Source: Methylibium sp. NZG (lineage in GTDB: Bacteria; Pseudomonadota; Gammaproteobacteria; Burkholderiales; Burkholderiaceae_C). From it: a stretch of DNA of 64,000 bases. Of the stretch, positions 1 through 8,235 are shown piece after piece. How positions within the stretch are numbered: position 1 is the stretch's first letter; each line of letters opens with the position of its first letter. A program made the position numbers and the translations under genes. The notes below the pieces were generated by a model. It was not told where the DNA came from. It worked only from the letters and a program-made list of their open reading frames with translations, and ran no database searches. The DNA is taken from NCBI GenBank assembly GCA_001263235.1, contig LGRD01000031.1, positions 62,001-126,000 of the forward strand, written 5' to 3'.

Positions 1-792
1 GGCTGCACGGTGTTCCCGGGCGGCATCGGCCAGACCGAGATGCAGGTCCACGCAATGGCCGACCTGATGCCCACGGCGTACGTCGGCACGCCCAGCTTCC
101 TGAAGCTGATCCTGGAGAAAGCCGCCGAGCTGGGCGTGGCGCTGCCGTCGCTCACCAAGGCGTCGGTCGGTGGCGAGGCCTTCATGCCGTCGTTGCGCGA
201 CTGGCTGCTCGAACGTGGCGTGGCGGCCTACCAGAGCTACGGCACGGCCGACTTGGGGCTGATCGCTTATGAAACGTCCGCGCGCGAAGGCCTGGTGCTC
301 GACGAAGGCGTGATCGTCGAGATCGTGAGGCCCGGCACCGGCGACCCGGTGGCCGACGGCGATGTCGGCGAGGTCGTCGTCACCACGCTGAACCCCGACT
401 ACCCGCTGATCCGCTTCGGCACCGGCGATCTGTCGGCCGTGCTGCCGGGCACGTGCCCGACCGGACGCACCAACACGCGCATCAAAGGTTGGCTCGGCCG
501 CGCGGACCAGACGGCCAAGGTGCGCGGCATGTTCGTGCACCCGTCGCAGGTGGCCGACATCGTGCGCCGCCATCCCGGCGTGGGCAAGGCGCGGCTCGTC
601 ATCAGCGGCGAGATGGCCAACGACAAGATGGCGCTGCACGTGGAGATGGCGCAGCCCGCCGAAGGGCTGGCCGAGCACATCGCGCAAAGCATCCGCGACG
701 TGACCAAGCTGCGCGGCGACGTGGTGCTGTGCGCTGCCGGCAGCCTGCCCAACGACGGCAAGGTCATCGAGGACGCGCGGCGCTACGAGTAA
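1..792 (+). CDS. Phenylacetate-CoA ligase-like AMP-forming enzyme, C-terminal part
   Basis: The reading frame is already open at base 1, so the N-terminal half lies outside the window; about 263 residues are visible. The fragment has the core of a PaaK-type adenylate-forming ligase: a SVGGEAF segment, a QSYGTADLG segment near the acyl-AMP site, an RFGTGDLSAV hinge with the conserved Asp, and a C-terminal domain with IKGWLGRADQTAKVRG. Such enzymes activate aromatic or other acids to CoA thioesters in the cytoplasm. The substrate cannot be told from this part. No partner gene follows on the same strand within an operon-like distance. Confidence 0.85.
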   Translation, partial: GCTVFPGGIGQTEMQVHAMADLMPTAYVGTPSFLKLILEKAAELGVALPSLTKASVGGEAFMPSLRDWLLERGVAAYQSYGTADLGLIAYETSAREGLVLDEGVIVEIVRPGTGDPVADGDVGEVVVTTLNPDYPLIRFGTGDLSAVLPGTCPTGRTNTRIKGWLGRADQTAKVRGMFVHPSQVADIVRRHPGVGKARLVISGEMANDKMALHVEMAQPAEGLAEHIAQSIRDVTKLRGDVVLCAAGSLPNDGKVIEDARRYE

Positions 793-941
793 GCCGGTGT
801 CTGCCTCGGCCGGGCCGAGGCACCTGCCCCTGCCGCGGCCCTTGCCAAGTAGTTCTCGGTTCACGCACCCTGGGTTGGCCGCCACCGGGCACGGCGAGCC
901 ACCGTTCTCAAGACAGCGCGCAGAAGGCCGAAGAGGAGCGC

Positions 942-998
942 ATGCCCGGCGGCCCTCTTGCCGCGGGCGGCCTGCATGTGCGCAACCCCCACCCATGA
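942..998 (+). other. Short 18-codon reading frame overlapping the start of the HD-GYP gene
   Basis: An ATG at 942 has the best ribosome binding site in this gap (AAGAGGAG just upstream) but reads only 18 codons to a TGA at 996. It overlaps the 5' end of the HD-GYP gene in another frame. Removing one C from the C5 tract at 986-990 would join this start directly to the HD-GYP frame. It may be a leader peptide, the true start displaced by a one-base change, or chance. Confidence 0.35.
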
Positions 999-2286
999 GC
1001 TGATTGATGTCCACGACCTGCAGATCGGCATGGTCGTGCATCTCGACGGTGGGTGGATGGCGCACCCGTTCCCGCTCAGCCGGTTCAAGATCGTCTCCAG
1101 CGATCAGATCGCGACCATCCGCTCGCTCGGCTTGAAGCAGGTGCGCTGGGAACCGCTCGCCAGCGACGTGGCCGCCCCTGCGCCCGCCGGCACCTTCGCG
1201 GGCACACACGTCAACGGGCACGCCAGCCCCGCTGAGCCGATGCCAGCGGCCGCCGCTGCACCACCGCCTCCCGCCCCCAGCCCACCGGCGCCGACGCACC
1301 GCGAGCAACTGGCCCGCCAGCGCGAGGTGCTGCACCGCTGTGAACGGCAATTTGCCGAAGCCGCCAGCGCTTGCACCGAGATGACCCGCATCGCCGGCGC
1401 CCGCCCACTGCAAGCCGGCGCCCAGGCCAAGGAGTTGTCCCAGGCGCTCGTGACCAAGATGCTCGGCGAGCAGGACATGTGCATTCAACTCCTCAGCGGC
1501 ACCGCCGGCAGCAAGGCGGCGGCGCATGCACTGAACGTGACGATTCTGTCGCTGCTGCTGGGGCGCAAGCTGGGCCTGGACGAGACCGAGATGCTGGACC
1601 TGGGCGTGGGCGCCGTGCTGCACGACATCGGCAAGACCGAACTGCCCGAGCGCGTGCGCCAGCGCGAAGACCACTTCATCGCGGCTGAAGTGAAAGAGTA
1701 CGAAGAGCACGTGGCCCACGGCGTGGCCTGCGCGCGGCGCATGGGCCTGGCGCCTGGCGCCACGCTGGTGGTGGCGCAGCACCACGAACACTGCGACGGC
1801 AGCGGCTTTCCGCTGCGGCCCGCCGCCGACCGGCTGAGCCTGCCGGCGCGCATCGTCGCGCTGGTGAACCGCTACGACAAGCTGTGCAACCCGAACCTGG
1901 CGGCGCGCGCCCTCACGCCGCACGAAGCGCTGGCGCAACTGTTCGCCGGCAGCGCCCAGCACTTCGACAAGGCGGTCATGGCCGGCTTCATCAAGATGAT
2001 GGGCGTGTACCCGCCGGGCTCGACGGTGCAGCTCAGCGACGAGCGGTATGCGCTGGTGGTCAGCGTCAACGCCGGCCGCCCGCTCAAGCCCTGCGTGCTG
2101 GTGCACGACGCGCGCGTGCCGCGTGAAGACGCGCTGGTGCTGGACCTCCAGGCGCAGGCGGCGCCCAGCATCCGCCGCAGCGTCAGGCCACTGCAGTTGC
2201 CTGCGCCGGCACTGAACTACCTGGCGCCGGCCCGCCGCGTGGTGTACTTCTTCGAGCCGGCGCACGAGCTGGACACGGTGTCGTGA
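976..2286 (+). CDS. HD-GYP domain cyclic-di-GMP phosphodiesterase with DUF3391
   Basis: Predicted cytoplasmic phosphodiesterase that hydrolyses c-di-GMP. The N-terminus (about residues 8-60) is a DUF3391 domain (LIDVHDLQIGM onward), followed by an Ala/Pro-rich linker near residues 75-105 and then the HD-GYP domain. The metal/catalytic motifs are present: HDIGK at residue 216 and HHEHCDGSGFP at about 269, a close match to HHExxDGxGYP with Phe for Tyr. The start is uncertain: ATG 976 gives the usual DUF3391 N-terminus, a TTG at 958 is possible, and neither has a clear ribosome binding site. The stop overlaps the GTG of the next c-di-GMP gene, so the two are probably translated together. Confidence 0.85.
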   Translation: MCATPTHELIDVHDLQIGMVVHLDGGWMAHPFPLSRFKIVSSDQIATIRSLGLKQVRWEPLASDVAAPAPAGTFAGTHVNGHASPAEPMPAAAAAPPPPAPSPPAPTHREQLARQREVLHRCERQFAEAASACTEMTRIAGARPLQAGAQAKELSQALVTKMLGEQDMCIQLLSGTAGSKAAAHALNVTILSLLLGRKLGLDETEMLDLGVGAVLHDIGKTELPERVRQREDHFIAAEVKEYEEHVAHGVACARRMGLAPGATLVVAQHHEHCDGSGFPLRPAADRLSLPARIVALVNRYDKLCNPNLAARALTPHEALAQLFAGSAQHFDKAVMAGFIKMMGVYPPGSTVQLSDERYALVVSVNAGRPLKPCVLVHDARVPREDALVLDLQAQAAPSIRRSVRPLQLPAPALNYLAPARRVVYFFEPAHELDTVS

Positions 2287-4526
2287 CAGCCACCGCCAAC
2301 GCGACCGCCGCCGACGCGCCGGAGGGCCTCTCGGCGCTCATCGAAACCATGCTCCACGCGGTGTGGCTGGTGAATGCGCAGTCGCTGAGCATCGTCGCTG
2401 CGAACCGCGCCGCCGGCACGTTGCTGGGCGTGCCGGCGGCCGATCTGCTGGGCAAGTCGGTTCGGGAGCTGATCGCCACGCCCGAGGACCTGTGCTTCTG
2501 GGACGAGGTGGCCGACGCTGTAGCCAATGCTGCGGCCAACTCAGCGGCCAACGCAGCGGCCACCCCCGCCACGCATCACATCGAGTCGCACAGCCTGGTG
2601 CGCCGCTTCGACGGGCTGACGGTACCGGTGACGCGGCGTGTCAGCCGCATCGAGCCCGCGGCGGGCGGCGCGCTCTATGTGGTGGCCTTGCACGACCGCA
2701 GCGAGCAGGTCAACGTGCAACGCGAGCTCGAGGTGGCCGCGGCGCAACTCGCGGCCACGCTGGAGTCCACCGCCGACGGCATCCTGGTGACCGACCTGTC
2801 GGGCCGCATCCGCAACTGCAACCAGCGCTTTGCGCAGATGTGGGGCGTGCCGCCCGAGCTGCTGCTGGTGCGCGACGACGACGCGCTGCTCGACTGGATG
2901 CGCCGCAGCGTCGTCGACCCGGCTGCCTACATGCGCCGGCTGGCGGCGCTCGAAGAAGCCACGATGCTGCGCGCCAGCGACGTGCTGCAGCTCCACTCAG
3001 GCCAGGTGATCGAGCGCGTGAGCCTGCCGCAGTGCAGCCACGGCCGGCCGATCGGGCGGGTGTATTCGTACCGTGACATCACCGAGAAGATCGAAGCCGG
3101 CGAACGCATCGAGACGCTGTCCACCACCGACGCGCTGACCGGCCTGCCCAACCGCCGCCGCCTGGCCGACCGCGTGAAGGCCTGCCTGGCCGAAGTGCAG
3201 CGCGGGCAGTTGCAGCGGGGTTCGCCGCACCCCGGGCCGGCCCAGTTTGCGCTGATGCTGCTCAACCTGGACGGCTTCAAGCACATCAACGACACGCTGG
3301 GGCACGCCTTCGGCGACAGCGTGCTGATTGAAGTCGCCACGCGGCTGCGCAGCGGCCTGCGCCAGTCCGACACCGTGGCGCGGCTGGGCAGCGACGAGTT
3401 CGTGCTGCTCGTGAACCTGGCCGACGCGGGCGGCGCCGAATCGAGCGCGCGGCGCGTGCTCGACGCACTGCGCCAGCCCTTCCACCTGGCCGGCCTGAGC
3501 TTCACGGTGACGGCCAGCATCGGCATCGCGCTGGTGCCGGGCGACGGCACGACGATGGACGAGCTGATGGGCCGCGCCGACGCTGCGATGCAAGAGGCCA
3601 AGCGCGCCGGCCGCGCCGGCTTTCGCTTTCACCGCTCGCAGGCGCGGCGCAGCGTGGCCGAGTCGCGCACGCGCATGCAGCTCGACCACGCGATGCGCCT
3701 GGCGCTGAGCCAGGACCGCTTTCGCCTGCACTACCAGCCGCAGGTCGACCTGGCCAGCGGCCGCGTGCTCGGCGCCGAGGCGCTGATCCGCTGGAGCGAC
3801 CCCGAGCTGGGCGAGGTGCCGCCGGCCGAGTTCATCCCGGTCGCTGAAGACAGCGGCTTCATCATCGCCATTGGCGACTGGGTGCTGCACCAGGCGGTGA
3901 CGCAGGCCGCCGATTGGCATGCCCGCGGGCTGAAGCTGCTGGTGTCGGTCAACGTCTCGGCGTTGCAGTTCCAGCAGCCGGGTTTCGTCGAAGGCGTGGC
4001 GCTCGCGCTGCGCAACGCGCGCCTGCCGGCGCCGATGCTGGAGCTGGAGCTCACCGAGTCGATGCTGGTGCACGACGCGGCCGACGCGCTGGCGCGGCTG
4101 CATGCGCTGGCCGAACTCGGCGTCAAGCTCGCGATCGACGACTTCGGCACCGGCTACTCCAGCCTGAGCTACCTGAAGCGCTTGCCGGTGCACCGGCTCA
4201 AGATCGACCGCAGCTTCGTGAACGGCCTGCCCGACGACGAGAGCGACATCGGCCTGGTACACGCCATCATCAACATGGGCCGCGCGATGCACTTGCAGAT
4301 CATCGCCGAGGGCGTGGAGACCGAGGCGCAGCGGCGCTTCCTGAAGAAGGCCGGCTGCGACCAGTTCCAGGGTTTCCTGTTTGCCCGCGCGCTCGATGCA
4401 GAGGGTTTCGAGGCGCGGCTGAAGGAGCCGCCCCAGGCGAAAGCACCGGCGCGCAAGCGGCTGCGACCTGCCACCGTCGGCGGTGCCGGCCCCGCCCATC
4501 CCTGCCTGCCGGCTCCGCCGCACTGA
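2283..4526 (+). CDS. PAS-GGDEF-EAL cyclic-di-GMP signalling protein
   Basis: A 747-residue sensor with two PAS-like regions (about 15-75 and 155-265), a GGDEF domain (about 275-440) and an EAL domain (about 465-715); no membrane segment is seen. The EAL half looks active: EAL at 499-501, the ELTES segment and DDFGTGYSS at 619. The GGDEF signature reads GSDEF (369-373), so cyclase activity is doubtful and the domain may be regulatory. It starts with a GTG four bases inside the HD-GYP gene, giving two adjacent predicted phosphodiesterases. An Ala/Asn-rich stretch near residue 80-95 (AANSAANAAAT) looks like slipped repeat growth. The C-terminal 30 residues are basic and Pro-rich. Confidence 0.9.
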   Translation: MTATANATAADAPEGLSALIETMLHAVWLVNAQSLSIVAANRAAGTLLGVPAADLLGKSVRELIATPEDLCFWDEVADAVANAAANSAANAAATPATHHIESHSLVRRFDGLTVPVTRRVSRIEPAAGGALYVVALHDRSEQVNVQRELEVAAAQLAATLESTADGILVTDLSGRIRNCNQRFAQMWGVPPELLLVRDDDALLDWMRRSVVDPAAYMRRLAALEEATMLRASDVLQLHSGQVIERVSLPQCSHGRPIGRVYSYRDITEKIEAGERIETLSTTDALTGLPNRRRLADRVKACLAEVQRGQLQRGSPHPGPAQFALMLLNLDGFKHINDTLGHAFGDSVLIEVATRLRSGLRQSDTVARLGSDEFVLLVNLADAGGAESSARRVLDALRQPFHLAGLSFTVTASIGIALVPGDGTTMDELMGRADAAMQEAKRAGRAGFRFHRSQARRSVAESRTRMQLDHAMRLALSQDRFRLHYQPQVDLASGRVLGAEALIRWSDPELGEVPPAEFIPVAEDSGFIIAIGDWVLHQAVTQAADWHARGLKLLVSVNVSALQFQQPGFVEGVALALRNARLPAPMLELELTESMLVHDAADALARLHALAELGVKLAIDDFGTGYSSLSYLKRLPVHRLKIDRSFVNGLPDDESDIGLVHAIINMGRAMHLQIIAEGVETEAQRRFLKKAGCDQFQGFLFARALDAEGFEARLKEPPQAKAPARKRLRPATVGGAGPAHPCLPAPPH

Positions 4527-4626
4527 GCCACCGGAAGCCCGCGCAGGACGGGGCTGATATCGTGAGCGCGTGACTCTCCTCTTGGGCTTTCAAGAAGGCG
4601 CTGCGGTGCTGACGTGCCGTTGCGTC

Positions 4627-4875
4627 ATGGAGCGTGCGCTGCCCGTGCTGTTCGTGTCCCACGCGGGTGGCGACTGGCAGATGTACTGTCACTGGCGCAA
4701 CCATGACTTCGAGTCCGAAGCCGTTGACAGAGAGCTGGTCTATGTTCATGTCGAGCACCTGGTCGCCAGCGACATGACACTGTTGACGGTGGCCGACCTG
4801 CCGGTCGATACCGGCGCCGAACGTGAGTTCGTCGGCGGCGCTTGGGAGCGGTACGAAGACACGGACGATGATTGA
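4627..4875 (+). CDS. Small hypothetical protein, DUF2185-like
   Basis: An 82-residue acidic protein whose pattern (VLFVSHxxGDWQMYC near the N-terminus, then a VADLP segment and an aromatic C-terminus) resembles the small proteins or domains that accompany DUF2185, a family of unknown function. ATG 4627 was chosen; a GTG at 4570 would add 19 residues that do not look conserved. It is followed after 18 bases by another orphan gene on the same strand. Function is unknown. Codon positions look protein-like, but confidence rests mainly on the motif. Confidence 0.55.
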   Translation: MERALPVLFVSHAGGDWQMYCHWRNHDFESEAVDRELVYVHVEHLVASDMTLLTVADLPVDTGAEREFVGGAWERYEDTDDD

Positions 4876-4893
4876 AGCCTCAATGGGAAACGC

Positions 4894-5310
4894 ATGAATC
4901 TCGACATCGGCGGCAAGCGGCCTGTCGACGGGGATCAGGTCTTCCTGGTCGGTCGCCCGAGCGGGTCTGCGGAGCCGCCGTTTGTCCTGCTCCATGACGC
5001 GGCCAAACAGAAGCGGGCCAAACGGAACATCCGCAGCGTCGGAGCCGTCGCTGTCGTCGCCTCGCTGGGCACCGGACACTTCATTGAAATCGCTTATCCG
5101 CACTGGGGCACCGTCTGGTTCTGTGCCTCCAAGATTCGAGGCGTGCGCGCGTTGTCGCCAGACGAGTTGTCGAACAGCAGCGAAACCGTGGGCTCGCTGG
5201 TGCTGTTCGAGCATGACCCGACACCTGAAGACGAACACGCCGGTTTCTTACTCTTCGGAATGGCGGCCGACTCGGTGGCTCGCCTGCTGACGCCTGCGGC
5301 CCGAGCGTAG
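4894..5310 (+). CDS. Hypothetical protein
   Basis: A 138-residue soluble protein that I do not recognise. It starts at an ATG preceded by GGGAAACG, 18 bases after the DUF2185-like gene, so the two probably form a small operon. It has no signal peptide or membrane segment. The sequence alternates short hydrophobic strands (FLVGR, AVVASLG, TVWFCAS, SLVLFEH), which suggests a beta-rich fold. No catalytic motif can be named. Confidence 0.5.
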   Translation: MNLDIGGKRPVDGDQVFLVGRPSGSAEPPFVLLHDAAKQKRAKRNIRSVGAVAVVASLGTGHFIEIAYPHWGTVWFCASKIRGVRALSPDELSNSSETVGSLVLFEHDPTPEDEHAGFLLFGMAADSVARLLTPAARA

Positions 5311-5364
5311 CGGGCGCACAATCTCGGCTTCGACCCTTTGGCGGCGCCCCGCCGACACGCCGTG

Positions 5365-5688
5365 ATGTACAAGTTCAAGTCCAAGGCCGCTGGCGATGTG
5401 ATCATGCTGGGCCCGAACGGCGACCAGGTGCTGCGCCTGATGGGCAAGGAGCCGGCCGCCAAGGGCATCATCGAGCCGGCGGACATGGCGGCCGCCATTT
5501 CGGCGATCGAGCAGGCCGTGGCGGCCGACGAGGCCGCCCGCGCCGCCTCGAAGGCCGATGCCGCCGCCGAGCAGGACAAGCCCGAAGGCCCGCGCGACCG
5601 GGTCAGCCTGCGCCAACGCGCGTGGCCGATGGTGGAGATGCTCAAGCGCGCCCGCGCGGCCGACCAGAACATCGTGTGGGGGGTCTGA
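5365..5688 (+). CDS. DUF1840 domain-containing protein
   Basis: A 107-residue cytoplasmic protein of the DUF1840 family, which is typical of Burkholderiales and has no known function. The family hallmark N-terminus (MYKFKSKAAGDVIML) is intact, as is the C-terminal segment with RAWPMVEMLKRA. The middle (about 55-75) is Ala/Glu-rich and probably helical. ATG 5365 follows a GTG at 5362; the ATG matches the family start. It lies upstream of the PEBP gene with a 45-base gap. Confidence 0.8.
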   Translation: MYKFKSKAAGDVIMLGPNGDQVLRLMGKEPAAKGIIEPADMAAAISAIEQAVAADEAARAASKADAAAEQDKPEGPRDRVSLRQRAWPMVEMLKRARAADQNIVWGV

Positions 5689-5733
5689 TCGACGGATCGA
5701 CCGCCCGGGCAACCTGCAAGGAGGACGACGAGC

Positions 5734-6375
5734 ATGAAACTCTGGAGCGACAGCTGGCCCAACGGCGAGCGCATCCCGGCGCGTTGTGCGGCCGGCAAGA
5801 TCGATGGCCCGGGTGTGGGCGCGGTGGGTTTCTCTGACAACCTGAGCCCGCACCTGGCCTGGAGCGAGGTGCCGGCGGGCACGAAGTCGTTCGCACTGAT
5901 CTGCCACGACTTCGACGTGCCCAGCCGCGGCGACGACGTGAACCAGCCCGACCGCGAGGTGCCGGCCGATCTGCCCCGCGTCGACTTCTTCCACTGGGTG
6001 CTGGTGGACCTGCCCGCCAGCGCCGGCCACATCGGCGAGGGCGAGTTCAGCCGCGGCTTCACCGCGCGGGGCAAGAGCGGCCCGGCCACGCTGCACGGCG
6101 CGCGCCACGGCTTTAACGACTACACCGGCTGGTTTGCCAGCAACGCCGACATGGCCGGCAGCTACTTCGGCTACGACGGCCCGTTCCCGCCGTTCAATGA
6201 CTCGCTGGTGCACCACTACGTGTTCACGCTGTACGCGTTGGGCGTGGCGCGCGCGCCGGTCGAAGGCACGTTCACCGGCGCGCAGGTGCGCGAGGCGATC
6301 TACCCGCACGTGCTGGCCGAGGCAACGCACTCGGGCACGTACACGCTGAACAGGCGCCTTCTGGGTCAGGGCTGA
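5734..6375 (+). CDS. YbhB/YbcL family Raf kinase inhibitor-like protein (PEBP)
   Basis: A 213-residue protein of the phosphatidylethanolamine-binding fold. Visible landmarks are the N-terminal NLSPHLAWSEVP segment, HDFDVP around residue 67, FFHWVLVDLP near 87-96 and FTLYAL near the C-terminus, which build the anion-binding pocket. No signal peptide is present, so it is probably cytoplasmic. It is longer than E. coli YbhB because of an insertion (about 70-85, RGDDVNQPDREVP). A strong ribosome binding site (AAGGAGG) precedes the ATG. The next gene starts one base after its stop. Bacterial members have no settled role. Confidence 0.85.
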   Translation: MKLWSDSWPNGERIPARCAAGKIDGPGVGAVGFSDNLSPHLAWSEVPAGTKSFALICHDFDVPSRGDDVNQPDREVPADLPRVDFFHWVLVDLPASAGHIGEGEFSRGFTARGKSGPATLHGARHGFNDYTGWFASNADMAGSYFGYDGPFPPFNDSLVHHYVFTLYALGVARAPVEGTFTGAQVREAIYPHVLAEATHSGTYTLNRRLLGQG

Positions 6376-6376
6376 C

Positions 6377-7078
6377 TTGGCTGGCGACGAACCGGTGCAG
6401 GAGCAGCAGGCCACGAGGGTGCTCGCCATTCGCCACGGCGAGACGGCGTGGAACGTGGACACGCGCATCCAGGGGCAGCTCGACATCCCGCTCAACGAGA
6501 CCGGCCGCTGGCAGGCGCACCGCCTGGCGCTGGCGCTGGCTGAAGAAGCGATCGACGCGGTGTACTCCAGCGACCTGCTGCGCGCGATGGAGACGGCGCG
6601 GGCCGTGTCGGCCGGCAGCGGGCGCAGCATCGTGACCGATGTCGGCCTGCGCGAGCGCGGCTTCGGCGAGTTCGAAGGCCTGACGTTCAAGGAGATCGAG
6701 CAACGCTGGCCCGAGCAGAGCGAACGCTGGCGCAAGCGCGACCCGAGCTTTGGGCCGCTCGGCGGCGAGGCTTTGCAGGATTTCTACATCCGCAGCATCG
6801 ACACCGTCACGCGGCTGGCCCACGCCCACCCCGGCCAGACGATTGCCGTCGTCGCGCACGGCGGTGTGATGGACTGCCTGTACCGCGCCGCCACGCGCCT
6901 GGACCTGCAGGCGCCACGCTCGTGGCAGCTCGGCAACGCCAGCATCAACCGGCTGCTGTACACGCCGCAGGGCTTCACGCTCGTGGGCTGGAGCGACACC
7001 TGGCACCTGGAGGACCCGTCGCTCGACGAATCGACCGACGGTGAGACCAGCGCCGAGATGACCGGCCGCCGGCCATGA
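6377..7078 (+). CDS. Histidine phosphatase family protein (GpmB/CobC-like)
   Basis: A 233-residue member of the phosphoglycerate-mutase-like histidine phosphatase family. The phosphate-accepting His lies in RHGETAWN near residue 18, with the supporting SSDLLRAMETA, ERGFGEFEG and VVAHGGVMD (second catalytic His) motifs all present. It acts on a small phosphorylated metabolite in the cytoplasm; the substrate is not predictable. The start is a TTG one base after the PEBP stop; a GTG at 6395 is an alternative. Its TGA overlaps the ATG of the D-threonine aldolase-like gene, so the two are translationally coupled. Confidence 0.85.
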   Translation: MAGDEPVQEQQATRVLAIRHGETAWNVDTRIQGQLDIPLNETGRWQAHRLALALAEEAIDAVYSSDLLRAMETARAVSAGSGRSIVTDVGLRERGFGEFEGLTFKEIEQRWPEQSERWRKRDPSFGPLGGEALQDFYIRSIDTVTRLAHAHPGQTIAVVAHGGVMDCLYRAATRLDLQAPRSWQLGNASINRLLYTPQGFTLVGWSDTWHLEDPSLDESTDGETSAEMTGRRP

Positions 7079-8208
7079 CCGCGCGCTCGACTGCCGAGGC
7101 GCGAGTGGGTGACCCGGTCGGCAGCATCGACACGCCCGCGCTGGTGATCGACCTCGACGCGATGCAGCGCAACCTGGCGCGCATGGCCGAGTTTGCCGGC
7201 AAGCACCGGCTGCGCCTGCGGCCGCACGCCAAGATGCACAAGAGCGCGACGATTGCAAAGTTGCAGATCGCCGCCGGGGCCGTCGGCGTGTGCGTGCAGA
7301 AGGTCGGCGAGGCCGAGGCGCTGGCCGATGGTGCCGTGAGCGACATCTTCATCAGCAACGAGGTGATTGCCGAAGCCAAGCTCGCGCGCGTGGCTGCGTT
7401 GGCAGGCCGCACCAAACTCGCCATCGCGGTGGATTCGCCGCTCGGCGTGGACCGGCTGGCGCAGGCGCTGAAGGCCGCCGGCAGCATGCTCGACGTGTTC
7501 GTCGAGATCGACGTTGGCCACGGCCGCTGCGGCGTGGCGCCTGCGGCGGCCGGCGCGCTGGCACACCAGGTCGTCGCACACGGGCTGCGTTTTGCCGGGC
7601 TGCAGGCTTACCACGGCCGCGCGCAACATCAGCGCGAGCCGGCCGAGCGCGAGGCCACGGTGCGGCATGCGGTGAGCCAGGTTCGTGCGGCGCTGGCGGG
7701 CATCACCGCCGCCGGCATCGCTTGCCCCCTCGTGACCGGCGCCGGCACCGGCACGTTCGCGTTTGAAGCGGCCAGCGGCGTCTACGGCGAGTTGCAGGCC
7801 GGCAGCTACCTGTTCATGGACCGCGACTACGCCGACAACACAGCTGCGTCGAACGCCCCCACGTTCGAGCACGCGCTGTTCGTCAAGAGCCAGGTGATGA
7901 GCTGCAGCACCTCGCACGCCGTGGTCGATGCCGGCCACAAGTCGCACGCGATCGACTCCGGCCTGCCGCGCGTGTGGCAGCGCGACGGCCTCGAATTCGC
8001 CAACGGCGGCGACGAACACGGCATCGTGCATCGGCGCGCGGGCTCGGCGGTGGCGTTGCCGGCCCTCGGCGACACGGTGTGGCTCGTGCCCGGCCATTGC
8101 GACCCGACCGTGAACCTGCACGACCATTTCGCGGTGGTGCGCGGCGGGCTGGACAACGGCATCATCGAGGCTGTGTGGCCGGTGGACGCGCGAGGAAAAC
8201 TGACCTGA
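7075..8208 (+). CDS. DSD1-family PLP enzyme, D-threonine aldolase-like
   Basis: A 377-residue fold-type III pyridoxal phosphate enzyme. The N-terminal alanine-racemase-like barrel carries PHAKMHK at 50-56, with Lys53 the expected PLP lysine. The C-terminal domain has the HCDPTVN segment, which in D-threonine aldolases and D-serine dehydratases of this family binds a divalent metal. Likely reactions are cleavage of D-threonine or 3-hydroxy-D-amino acids to glycine and an aldehyde, or D-serine dehydration; sequence alone does not separate these. It overlaps the phosphatase gene by four bases and is followed by two sugar-type enzymes, suggesting a catabolic cluster for an unusual hydroxylated compound. 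Confidence 0.85.
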   Translation: MTARSTAEARVGDPVGSIDTPALVIDLDAMQRNLARMAEFAGKHRLRLRPHAKMHKSATIAKLQIAAGAVGVCVQKVGEAEALADGAVSDIFISNEVIAEAKLARVAALAGRTKLAIAVDSPLGVDRLAQALKAAGSMLDVFVEIDVGHGRCGVAPAAAGALAHQVVAHGLRFAGLQAYHGRAQHQREPAEREATVRHAVSQVRAALAGITAAGIACPLVTGAGTGTFAFEAASGVYGELQAGSYLFMDRDYADNTAASNAPTFEHALFVKSQVMSCSTSHAVVDAGHKSHAIDSGLPRVWQRDGLEFANGGDEHGIVHRRAGSAVALPALGDTVWLVPGHCDPTVNLHDHFAVVRGGLDNGIIEAVWPVDARGKLT

Positions 8209-8235
8209 CCTGACGATCACCCCGAGGAGACGCTG

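Noticed and set aside
2997-4523. 508-codon minus-strand frame opposite the GGDEF-EAL gene
   Set aside because: Antisense artefact; composition is Gln/Arg/His-rich without domains.
4300-5238. 312-codon minus-strand frame opposite the two orphan genes
   Set aside because: It overlaps the end of the EAL gene and lacks a ribosome site; the plus-strand genes have better family-like patterns, though this remains the least certain choice in the window.
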